From assembly GCA_937902315.1 (NCBI GenBank), contig CALGUG010000024.1:1-22848 (forward strand): a DNA stretch of 22,848 nt. The letters run 5' to 3'. The translations under genes were made by a program, and so were the position numbers. Source of the stretch: an uncultured Chloroflexales bacterium. GTDB taxonomy: Bacteria; Chloroflexota; Chloroflexia; Chloroflexales; Chloroflexaceae. Position 1 is the first letter of the stretch. Each line of letters begins with the position of its first letter. The notes beneath the pieces are model-generated. The model had not been told where the DNA came from and ran no database searches. It saw nothing but the letters and a program-made list of their open reading frames with translations. This document shows positions 1 through 5,770 of this stretch, piece after piece.

Positions 1-124
1 TGTGCGTATTGCATGCTTCCCCAAGCGCCGTGCAAGAACCCCTGTGCGTATTGCATGCTTCCCCAAGCGCCGTGCAAGAACCCCTGTGCGTATTGCAGGC
101 CGCCCCAAGCTTCGTGCAAACCCG
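1..124. repeat. 42-bp tandem repeat, two perfect units plus one diverged unit
   Basis: Two identical 42-bp units (1-42 and 43-84), each beginning TGTGCGTATTGCATGC, are followed by a diverged third unit (85 to about 124). Each unit holds a small nested inverted repeat, TTGCA...TGCAA around GCTT-CCCC-AAGC, so each could fold into a hairpin. The period is a multiple of three, so a frame stays open as a 14-residue repeat. I see no ribosome binding site or recognisable protein and treat it as non-coding. The array touches the window edge, so its true copy number is unknown. Confidence 0.75.
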
Positions 125-421
125 TTCGAGCGCAGCGCAAGCGCTTCGGCCTGTCTCGCCGTTCTGCCAGAGGCCATTGCTAGCCAAGACTGCGCTTAGA
201 ACACCCGATCCGTTTTATAAGACTTGCCTTCTCTCGGCACGGGCATGTGAAAAACAGGCGCAAGAAGAGTAGTTAAGTTCCACTCTGCCGAAGGCCAAAT
301 AGAAAGTCATCAAGTAGATTTGCTCAAACACCCCAAGACTTGCTGAAGCAGAGAGACAGTGTAGCGATGCGCACTCTGCGTTTGTCGAAGGGTAGGCTCT
401 GTGGTTCAGCGCAGCCTTGCT

Positions 422-448
422 CCCTTCTCCCGCATTGCGGGAGAAGGG
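422..448. repeat. Near-perfect palindrome, CCCTTCTCCCGCA type
   Basis: A 13-bp perfect inverted repeat (422-434 and 436-448) around a single T, arm CCCTTCTCCCGCA. It is followed by a GGGGATGAGGG-type tail. Palindromes of this CCCTTCTCCCGC type recur between genes in many bacteria. A degraded relative lies at about 22795-22814 in this window. The extreme symmetry suggests a stem-loop repeat rather than a protein-binding site. Confidence 0.6.
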
Positions 449-476
449 TCGGGGATGAGGGTGGGTGCTCCCAGCT

Positions 477-531
477 GATAGCCGAGGGCGGACGCGCTAG
501 AAGCCGGATGGGTGCTAGATGCCTCTCCGCC
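477..531 (+). repeat. Dispersed repeat family, copy A (right half)
   Basis: Carries the core GATAGCCGAGGGCGGACGCG and, exactly 55 bp from its start, ends CTCTCCGCC. It aligns almost base for base with the copy at 22513-22568 (reverse strand) over the whole 55 bp, including GCTAGAAGCC and a GATGG segment. The left half is not clearly recognisable; the CCCTTCTCCC palindrome lies there instead. Confidence 0.7.
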
Positions 532-588
532 AAAAAACACTTGCCCCGAGAAGCTGGAAGGCGGAGCGATATGGGGAAGAAAGAGGCC

Positions 589-633
589 AGCTCGTTCCGT
601 ACCCTTCGACAGGCTCAGGGTACGGAACGAGCT
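589..633. repeat. 17-bp-arm palindrome downstream of serS; possible terminator or REP
   Basis: Perfect 17-bp arms (589-605 and 617-633) enclose an 11-base loop with the core CCTTCGACAGGCTCAGG. It lies 11 bp past the serS stop on the serS-downstream side. The hairpin could end transcription or protect the 3' end, but there is no convincing U-run, so intrinsic termination is unproven. The same core occurs at about 22724-22755 with different flanking arms, so this is a dispersed REP-like element, not a serS-specific signal. Confidence 0.6.
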
Positions 634-644
634 ATGGCGTTGCG

Positions 645-1919
645 CTATTGGCGGGTGATGCGGTCGATGCCGCGCATATAGGGGCGCAGCACCTCTGGCA
701 CCACGATGCTGCCATCTTCCTGCTGGTAGTTTTCCATAATGGCGATCATGGTGCGCGGAATGCCCAGACCCGAGCCATTGAGGGTGTGTAGGAACTCGGG
801 GCGGGCGCCCGGCTCGGGGCGGAAGCGGATGTTGGCGCGGCGAGCTTGGAAGTCGAGCACGTTCGAGCACGAGCTGACCTCAAGCCACTCGTTTTGACCC
901 GGTGCCCACAGCTCGATATCGTAGGTTTTGGCCGAGGCGAAGCCCAGATCGCCCGTACAGAGCAGCTTGGTGCGGAAGGGAATGCCGAGCAGGCGGCAGG
1001 TCTCTTCGGCGTCGGCGCGCAGCTTCTCTAGCTCGTCGAAGCTGGTATCGGGATGCACAAACTTATACATCTCGACCTTGTCGAACTGGTGACCGCGCTT
1101 GATACCGCGCACATCGCGTCCCGCGCTCATCTTCTCGCGGCGGAAGCAGGGCGTATAAGCGCAGTAGTGAATGGGTAGCTGCTTGGCGTCCAAGATCTCA
1201 TCGCGGTAGAGGCTGGTCACAGGCACCTCGGCGGTCGGCACCAACCAGATATCGTCTTCGACATCGCGATAGAGGTTGTCGCGGAACTTGGGAAGCTGGC
1301 CCGAGGCCCAAACGGTCTCTTCCTTGACCACGAAGGGCGTGTAGACCTCTTGGTAACCCTGGTCGCCGTGCAGGTCGAGCAGCCACTGAATCAGAGCGCG
1401 CTGCAGACGCGAGCCAAGACCCTTCAAGACATAGAAGCGCGAACCGGTCAACTTGACGCCTTGCTCGAAGTCGATAATGTCGAGCGCTTCGCCCAGCTCC
1501 CAGTGCGGCTTGGGCGTAAAGTCAAACTGGCGCGGCTCACCTTCGTAACCCAGAATGACATTGTGATCTTCGTCGGGACCATCGGGCACGCTGGCATCGG
1601 GGATGTTGCGCAGTTCAAGCAGAGCCATGCGCTGCTGCTCTTCGAGCGCGGCGACCTCTTTGTCGAGGGCGCTGATCTGATCGCCGATGGCACGCATCTC
1701 GGCGACTTTGGCAGCGCGCTCATCGGGGTCTTTGATCTTCGGCACTTCCTTCGAGCCAGCGTTGCGCTGGGCTTTCAGCGTTTCGACCTTGTGCAGCAGG
1801 GCACGGCGCTTTTCATCGAACGCCAAAACGGCGTCGATGTCGGCTGGATCGACACCAGCGCGCGCTAGTTGGGCCTTAATTTCATCGGGTTGTTCGCGTA
1901 GACGACGAATGTCGAGCAT
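645..1919 (-). CDS. serS: Serine--tRNA ligase
   Basis: Cytoplasmic class II aminoacyl-tRNA synthetase that charges tRNA-Ser with serine through seryl-adenylate. The 424-residue product is full length for bacterial SerRS. The N-terminus (MLDIRRLREQPDEIKAQLAR) leads into the tRNA-binding antiparallel coiled-coil arm, roughly residues 30-105. The catalytic core shows class II motif 1 (YQEVYTPFVV with ASGQLPKF), motif 2 (CFRREKMSAGRDVRGIKRG followed by HQFDKVE) and motif 3 (NGSGLGIPRTMIAIMENYQ). All key residues are visible and there is no sign of damage. It is the last gene of a minus-strand series (NUDIX, two small membrane proteins, serS), 24 bp after its upstream neighbour. That series is headed by a T-box leader whose acceptor-binding bulge fits tRNA-Ser, so serS is probably induced by uncharged tRNA-Ser. 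A strong hairpin follows the stop codon. Confidence 0.97.
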   Translation of the reverse strand: MLDIRRLREQPDEIKAQLARAGVDPADIDAVLAFDEKRRALLHKVETLKAQRNAGSKEVPKIKDPDERAAKVAEMRAIGDQISALDKEVAALEEQQRMALLELRNIPDASVPDGPDEDHNVILGYEGEPRQFDFTPKPHWELGEALDIIDFEQGVKLTGSRFYVLKGLGSRLQRALIQWLLDLHGDQGYQEVYTPFVVKEETVWASGQLPKFRDNLYRDVEDDIWLVPTAEVPVTSLYRDEILDAKQLPIHYCAYTPCFRREKMSAGRDVRGIKRGHQFDKVEMYKFVHPDTSFDELEKLRADAEETCRLLGIPFRTKLLCTGDLGFASAKTYDIELWAPGQNEWLEVSSCSNVLDFQARRANIRFRPEPGARPEFLHTLNGSGLGIPRTMIAIMENYQQEDGSIVVPEVLRPYMRGIDRITRQ

Positions 1920-1943
1920 AGTATTCCTCTTTCTAAGGTTGCG

Positions 1944-2444
1944 TTAAAGCTGTTTCGAAATATATTGAATGATCTGGAACGCCTCTTTGAGGTCTAGATC
2001 ACCGGCTGTTTGCTCATTGAGCTGATGGATAAGCTGTGTCAGTTTGGCTCGCTGTTCTGGATCAGCGATCTTACGCACATCAAAAGCAGGTTGGCCGTTA
2101 AAGCGTGTTATCAGCCCAGAAGCATCTTTGCCTTGTTGCAAGGCTTGTTCGAGCGCGTTGTTCACGAGCTGATGCTTGACCACCAGCAGGCCTTCGGGCG
2201 GGGGTATAGCTTCTGGCTCGTCGTGCTGCAAACGAGCGATCTCTTCGGGCGTAAGGTCAAGCTCGCTCAGCGTAAACTGCGGCTCGCTGGCAGAAGAATG
2301 CTTTTGAGCAGATGAAAGCGGATCGGAAAAACCGTCGTTATGGTAGACGATGCCCGAATCGGAACGGCGGACCAAAAAGAAGACGAGGGCAGCACTGGCA
2401 ACGATAAGCAGGACGACAGCGATAATGACAAGTGGACTGAACAT
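1944..2444 (-). CDS. Small single-TM protein, paralogue of its upstream neighbour
   Basis: Product not recognised. The 166 residues begin with one hydrophobic segment (about residues 4-25) followed by VRR, giving a probable N-out/C-in bitopic protein. The cytoplasmic part is charged and helical. Its last ~50 residues (FNGQPAFDVRKIADPEQR, then LIHQLNEQ) align with the C-terminus of the 134-residue protein encoded just upstream (FVFDFSSVSDQQQR, then LHQIN). A weaker match lies in the middle (LTPEEIARL versus LSEEELAALP). The two therefore look like diverged tandem duplicates. It lies 24 bp before serS and 66 bp after its paralogue, within the T-box-controlled operon. The role is unknown; link to serine or translation is contextual only. 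Confidence 0.8.
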   Translation of the reverse strand: MFSPLVIIAVVLLIVASAALVFFLVRRSDSGIVYHNDGFSDPLSSAQKHSSASEPQFTLSELDLTPEEIARLQHDEPEAIPPPEGLLVVKHQLVNNALEQALQQGKDASGLITRFNGQPAFDVRKIADPEQRAKLTQLIHQLNEQTAGDLDLKEAFQIIQYISKQL

Positions 2445-2510
2445 AACGCTCTCCTCTCCGTGACTTGTTGGCTGCGCTCTTGCGCCTCTGATCGCGCTCT
2501 CTTAGGCCTC

Positions 2511-2915
2511 CTAGGTCGCTTTCAACAGGCTGAAGATGAGTTTTAGCATTTCGCTCTTGGGCAGCGTGCCTGTTCGGTTGATCTGATGCAGGCTGCGATA
2601 GATCTGCTCGCGCTGCTGCTGATCGCTCACGCTACTGAAGTCGAAGACGAAGCCGTCGCCATAGGGTCTGAAGAAGCGACGAGCGTTTTCTTGCTTTTCA
2701 ACGAGATCGCGTAACATCTGATCCAGATCGCTGTTTTGAACCAGAACCGGGCCATAGGTTGGCAGTGCCGCTAACTCTTCCTCGCTCAAGCGGTTGGGCG
2801 CTGTGCCATTGGCTTGAGCCTGTTTAGAACGAAATTTAAAGAAGAGCAGCAGAAAAATGGTATCGATAAGTACAAAAACAATAACACCGATAATAATCAG
2901 TTGAGTGCTGTCCAA
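2511..2915 (-). CDS. Small single-TM protein, paralogue of its downstream neighbour
   Basis: Product not recognised. It has 134 residues with an N-terminal transmembrane helix (about residues 5-28, LIIIGVIVFVLIDTIFLLLF) followed by the basic KFRSKQ, so the remainder should be cytoplasmic. The soluble part contains LSEEELAALPTYGP and a C-terminal helical region (FDFSSVSDQQQREQIYRSL, then HQIN) that aligns with the C-terminus of the 166-residue protein downstream. It starts 16 bp after the NUDIX stop codon, and a GGAAGGAAA-type stretch sits upstream of the ATG, so translational linkage is likely. A pair of such proteins inside a serine T-box operon is unexplained. No catalytic motif was seen. 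Confidence 0.82.
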   Translation of the reverse strand: MDSTQLIIIGVIVFVLIDTIFLLLFFKFRSKQAQANGTAPNRLSEEELAALPTYGPVLVQNSDLDQMLRDLVEKQENARRFFRPYGDGFVFDFSSVSDQQQREQIYRSLHQINRTGTLPKSEMLKLIFSLLKAT

Positions 2916-2931
2916 AATGTTTCCTTCCCGT

Positions 2932-3426
2932 TTAGAGCAGCGAATAGTGCCAACTTATAGGCTGACCATTGCGGTAAGGTAGAACTCCGTGGAACTGACG
3001 AATGCTTGTATCGAATACGAGCGGCAGAAAGTAATGGTCGCCTGGCCAAACATTGATCTCGCCCGCTAACAGTTTGGGGATCGACACCCATTCCAAGCTG
3101 CCTTCGGGGTTGCTCGTCTTGGGCGTGCCGCTCCATTTGGTGATCAAAAACAGAAAGCCGAACCAGTCTTGACCATGTTTGCCAAAGCCCGGCCAACTGA
3201 TGGTGCCGCGTAGCTGCATGCTCAGGCATTCGACGCCAGCTTCTTCGGCTATCTCGCGCCGCATCGAGGCTGCTACATCCTCATTGGCATCGATTTTGCC
3301 GCCCAAGCCGTTGTATTTGCCGAAGTGATGGTCATCGGGACGGCTATCGCGATGAATCAGCAAGACCTGATCGCCACTGGGCGCGAGTATATAGCCGAGC
3401 GTGGCGAGAATGGGCGCATAGGGCAT
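2932..3426 (-). CDS. NUDIX hydrolase, MutT/MutX-like (8-oxo-dGTP diphosphatase-like)
   Basis: The 164-residue soluble protein contains a complete Nudix box (Gx5Ex7REUxEExGU): GKIDANEDVAASMRREIAEE, then AGV, at about residues 43-65, with all metal-binding glutamates. The surrounding sequence (KYNGLGGKID before the box; ISWPGFGKHGQDWFGFLFL after it; EGSLEWV later) resembles MutX/MTH1-type enzymes that hydrolyse oxidised purine dNTPs such as 8-oxo-dGTP. Substrate assignment is from family resemblance, not proven. The ATG at 3426 is preceded by AAAGAGG at good spacing and lies about 25 bp after the T-box terminator U-run. It is therefore the first gene of the leader-controlled operon that ends with serS. 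A mutT-like gene under an aminoacyl-tRNA-responsive switch is unusual. Confidence 0.9.
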   Translation of the reverse strand: MPYAPILATLGYILAPSGDQVLLIHRDSRPDDHHFGKYNGLGGKIDANEDVAASMRREIAEEAGVECLSMQLRGTISWPGFGKHGQDWFGFLFLITKWSGTPKTSNPEGSLEWVSIPKLLAGEINVWPGDHYFLPLVFDTSIRQFHGVLPYRNGQPISWHYSLL

Positions 3427-3451
3427 ATCTCAACCTCTTTTACCACCAAAC

Positions 3452-3484
3452 AAAAAACCCCTCGTTCGCAACAGGAACGAAGGG
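3452..3484 (-). terminator. T-box regulated intrinsic terminator
   Basis: On the minus strand, arm CCCTTCGTTC (3475-3484) pairs with GAACGAGGGG (3458-3467) and is followed by six Ts (3452-3457). It sits directly after the T-box sequence, where the antiterminator would compete with its 5' arm. Its readthrough would control entry into the NUDIX-serS operon. Confidence 0.88.
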
Positions 3485-3717
3485 CGAGAAACCTCGCGGT
3501 GCCACCTTCTTCTGCCATCGCCTCGCGGTCGATAGCCTCAGGAACTCAACATTTGAGTTCAACCCAGATAACGGTGGGGCCGGAAACACTTACTCACAGC
3601 CTAGCTGCGTTTGCGTGCTCGACTCGGGAGGGGAAGAAGTTCACAACAGCGTACTGCTTCGCAGCGACCAGCAGCTCTCTGAAACGTGTAATGACTTCGT
3701 CTCCGTCAACGTCATTG
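3456..3717 (-). ncRNA. T-box leader, tRNA-Ser specificity predicted
   Basis: On the minus strand the leader contains the T-box signature AAGGTGGCACCGCGAGG (3492-3508), matching the consensus AGGGTGGNACCGCG, followed by an intrinsic terminator. The 5' part has typical Stem I elements: AATGACG followed by GACGGAGACGA, then CAGAGAGCTGCTGGTCGCTGC with GAAGCAG. The predicted specifier region reads GAACTTCTTCCCCTCCCGAG and offers UCC (Ser) codons at 3632-3634 and 3627-3629; I cannot decide which is in the bulge. The T-box variable base gives UGGC, complementary to a GCCA acceptor end, as expected for tRNA-Ser (G73). This fits the serS gene at the end of the operon. Uncharged tRNA-Ser should stabilise the antiterminator and permit readthrough. 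Confidence 0.9.
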
Positions 3718-3723
3718 CTGGCT

Positions 3724-3752
3724 AGTATACCATGTGCGCTCTGCTTGCGCAA
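3724..3752 (-). promoter_or_regulatory. Sigma70-type promoter of the T-box operon
   Basis: On the minus strand, TTGCGC (3747-3752) and TATACT (3724-3729) are separated by exactly 17 bp. Transcription would start near 3717, just at the 5' base of T-box Stem I, which makes this the natural promoter for the NUDIX-serS operon. Confidence 0.75.
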
Positions 3753-3800
3753 TCGACCCTGCGGCCGAGCGGCGAAACAGAGCGCAGTTTTTAGCCTGTG

Positions 3801-3922
3801 ATACCAAATCCGCTCGATCACTTTCTTCTTGGCCTTTGGCAAAGCGGAACTTGACGATTTCTCTTCCCGGCTTTGCGTTGCCCTGCGCCAAGAGAATGCA
3901 GGTTTTTCAATGGATTCGGTAT
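3801..3922. repeat. Short TIR element (MITE-like), ATACCAAATCC family
   Basis: The left end, ATACCAAATCCGCTCGATC (3801-3819), and the right end read in reverse, ATACCGAATCCATTGA, are imperfect terminal inverted repeats about 122 bp apart. The left end closely matches the TIRs of the element at 12586-12755. The interior has no open reading frame of interest. It lies in the gap between the aminotransferase stop and the T-box promoter. No target-site duplication was identified. Confidence 0.5.
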
Positions 3923-3945
3923 GAAGCTGTTTGGGAGGGCGCGGA

Positions 3946-5079
3946 TCAGCGCTGGCTGGCGATCTTGCGAGCGATCTGGCCGACCAGATCGAGCGCAGCG
4001 CCTACTTTTTCGGCTTCGTAGCCGATCGTGATGCGCAGATGCTCTTCGGCGCCGAGGTAAGCTCCCGGAGCAACCAGCACTGAAGCCTCTTGGCGGATAC
4101 GTTCGGCGAACTCGAAGGAGCTGAGCGGCAGATGGAAGCGCACGAAGGCGATGCTGGTCGCTGGCGAGTCGTTGACGCTGAACAGGCCATCTTGCTGGGC
4201 GATCCACTCTTGCAGCACCTGCCAGCCAGCGCGCGAGATCTGCTTTTGGCGCTCGAGAAGCTGGGCGCGTTTCATCGGTTGCAATGCGATGGTGGCCAAG
4301 GTCATGCTGGGCGCGGCGGCGGCGATCACGGCGTATTCGTGGCGGCGCCAGAGTTCTTGCATCATTTCGGGCGAGCTGATGGTCCAGCCGATGCGCAAAC
4401 CGCTCAGGCCGTAGGCTTTCGAGAGGCTCGATGTGCAGATCAGCTTGTCGTACATGCCCCAGAAGCTGGGCGTCTCTTCGGCTTGGTTGCGCTCGGTGCC
4501 GCGGTAGACTTCGTCGGCGTGCAGCCACGCGCCCACACGCGCGCAAGCCGCGACGATCGCTTCCATCTCGGCTTGGCTAAAGATCGTGCCGGTCGGGTTG
4601 TTGGGGTTGACGACTGCCACCAGCTTGGTGCGATCGGTCACTAGGGTATTGAGCTGGCTTAGATCGAGCTGCCAGTTGTTGTCGGGGTCGAGGCGCAGCT
4701 CTTTGACTGTGCAGCCTAGATTTTTGGCGATGCCCCAGATTTGGCGGTAGCCGGGCGAGAGCACCACCACTTCATCGCCCGCTTCCAAGAGGGTGGTCGC
4801 GACCATGCTGTTGGCTTGGGATGCGCCAACCGTCACCAAGACCTGCTCGGGGCTGGGCTTGTTGGGATAGAGCGCTGCGATCGCGCTGCGCAGTTCGAGC
4901 GTGCCGTTGACTTCGGGGTAAAACAGACCCGTATCGAGCAGTGCTTGCTGCTCGGCTTCGTTCAGCCATTCGCGGGTGTTCAGACATTTAACGCTGCTGT
5001 CGGCCAGATTGTAGCGTACCTTATGTTCGTAGAGAGACTGATAGTGCTCAAGCTCAAAGGGAATAAACGTACCAGCCAT
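3946..5079 (-). CDS. PLP-dependent aminotransferase, class I/II (fold type I)
   Basis: The 377-residue cytoplasmic enzyme has the marks of the aspartate aminotransferase superfamily: NPNNPTGT, then HADEVYRGTE (the Asp that binds the PLP pyridine N), then SSLSKAYGLSGLRIGW (Schiff-base Lys in SSLSK, with the downstream Arg), and a C-terminal Arg in LRITIGYE. The overall pattern (FELEHYQSLYEHKVRYNL, SSVKCLNTREWL, YPEVNGTLELR) recalls capreomycidine-synthase/VioD-like aminotransferases, but the substrate cannot be assigned. The frame is open from 5160. I chose the ATG at 5079 because AAAGGAAAG precedes it and the domain begins there; the 27 residues upstream look non-native. It is a single gene, and a small TIR element separates it from the T-box operon. 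Confidence 0.9.
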   Translation of the reverse strand: MAGTFIPFELEHYQSLYEHKVRYNLADSSVKCLNTREWLNEAEQQALLDTGLFYPEVNGTLELRSAIAALYPNKPSPEQVLVTVGASQANSMVATTLLEAGDEVVVLSPGYRQIWGIAKNLGCTVKELRLDPDNNWQLDLSQLNTLVTDRTKLVAVVNPNNPTGTIFSQAEMEAIVAACARVGAWLHADEVYRGTERNQAEETPSFWGMYDKLICTSSLSKAYGLSGLRIGWTISSPEMMQELWRRHEYAVIAAAAPSMTLATIALQPMKRAQLLERQKQISRAGWQVLQEWIAQQDGLFSVNDSPATSIAFVRFHLPLSSFEFAERIRQEASVLVAPGAYLGAEEHLRITIGYEAEKVGAALDLVGQIARKIASQR

Positions 5080-5206
5080 AGTCTGCTTTCCTTTGAAACG
5101 ATCTTCCGCAGAAGCTGATTGTATCATACGAAGTGCGCTCGATTGCTTTGGACGAAGCATTCTGCTAAATTCTCGGGCGATCGCTGTCCACAGGGCTAGA
5201 AGTTTG

Positions 5207-5280
5207 TTTTTTTGGGTGGGATGTTGATAGCCGAAGGCGGACGCGCTGAGGAATGAATGGAAGCGAGAGACCAGGCCGCC
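5207..5280 (+). repeat. Dispersed repeat family, copy B
   Basis: The core GATAGCCGAAGGCGGACGCG at 5226 is followed by a right half ending GGCCGCC at 5280, exactly 55 bp from the start of the core as in the other copies. The left side retains GGGTGGGATGTT before the core. It lies between the divergent aminotransferase and ABM-domain genes. Nothing else clear was seen in 5080-5393. Confidence 0.7.
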
Positions 5281-5393
5281 TAAGCGTTATTGCTCGCAAG
5301 CTCTGTAACGTGTTAGGATGCTGCGATCAGTTTCTTCTGATTGTAGGTTGAGCGCCGTTGAGGAATGCATATTTTGAGGAGAAGGGGAGCTAG

Positions 5394-5699
5394 ATGATTC
5401 TTGAGGCCGCTTATTTGCAGGTTAAAGCTGGGCTGGAAGCTGATTTCGAGGACGCGATGCGCCAAGCCGCGCCCTTGATCGCCTCGACGCCGGGCTATGT
5501 CGCGCACGAAGTGCAGCGTTGCCTTGAGGTGCAGGGCAGATATTTGCTTTTGGTGCGTTGGGAGACTCTTGAAGCTCATACGATCGGTTTTCGCGGCTCG
5601 CCTGCCTATCAAGAGTGGCGGCGTCTGCTCCACCACTTTTACGATCCGTTTCCGACAGTCGAGCATTTTGAATCTATCCGCTTAGAAAGTGATGATTGA
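5394..5699 (+). CDS. ABM-domain (antibiotic biosynthesis monooxygenase-like) protein
   Basis: A 101-residue single-domain protein of the dimeric alpha/beta-barrel (ABM) superfamily. It begins MILEAAYLQVKAGLEADFED, continues with a helix (AAPLIASTPGYVAHEVQR), a strand pair (GRYLLLVRWETLEAHTIGF) and ends SPAYQEWRRLLHHFYDPFPT followed by VEHF. This order is typical of YgiN/HmoA-like proteins, which include quinol monooxygenases, heme-degrading enzymes and many of unknown function. No residue identifies the activity, and the heme-ligand pattern of IsdG is not evident. The ATG is preceded by GGGGAG. It is followed 71 bp later by the Memo-family gene on the same strand, but a separate -10 box lies between them. 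Confidence 0.85.
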   Translation: MILEAAYLQVKAGLEADFEDAMRQAAPLIASTPGYVAHEVQRCLEVQGRYLLLVRWETLEAHTIGFRGSPAYQEWRRLLHHFYDPFPTVEHFESIRLESDD

Positions 5700-5715
5700 T
5701 CGCTTTGGACGGTTG

Positions 5716-5721
5716 TATAAT
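5716..5721 (+). promoter_or_regulatory. Probable -10 box for the Memo-family gene
   Basis: A perfect TATAAT, preceded directly by TTG, lies about 50 bp upstream of the Memo-family start codon. No -35 hexamer at 16-18 bp is convincing, so the promoter is only partly supported. Confidence 0.4.
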
Positions 5722-5770
5722 CGATCCAGTCGTATCACGATAAGCCCAAATCAAGAAAAAGGAATCCCAC

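Noticed and set aside
1..124. Possible CRISPR array
   Set aside because: The units are directly adjacent with no spacers and no cas gene is present.
2..272. Overlapping open frames with repeated RIACFPKRRARTPV-like residues
   Set aside because: They arise from the 42-bp tandem repeat, whose length is a multiple of three; no ribosome binding site and no family resemblance.
3594..3842. 82-residue frame on the minus strand
   Set aside because: It covers the T-box Stem I and promoter, which explain the sequence fully.
5118..5128. TACAAT/TATGAT as promoter of the aminotransferase gene
   Set aside because: No acceptable -35 hexamer at 16-18 bp on the minus strand; too weak to list.
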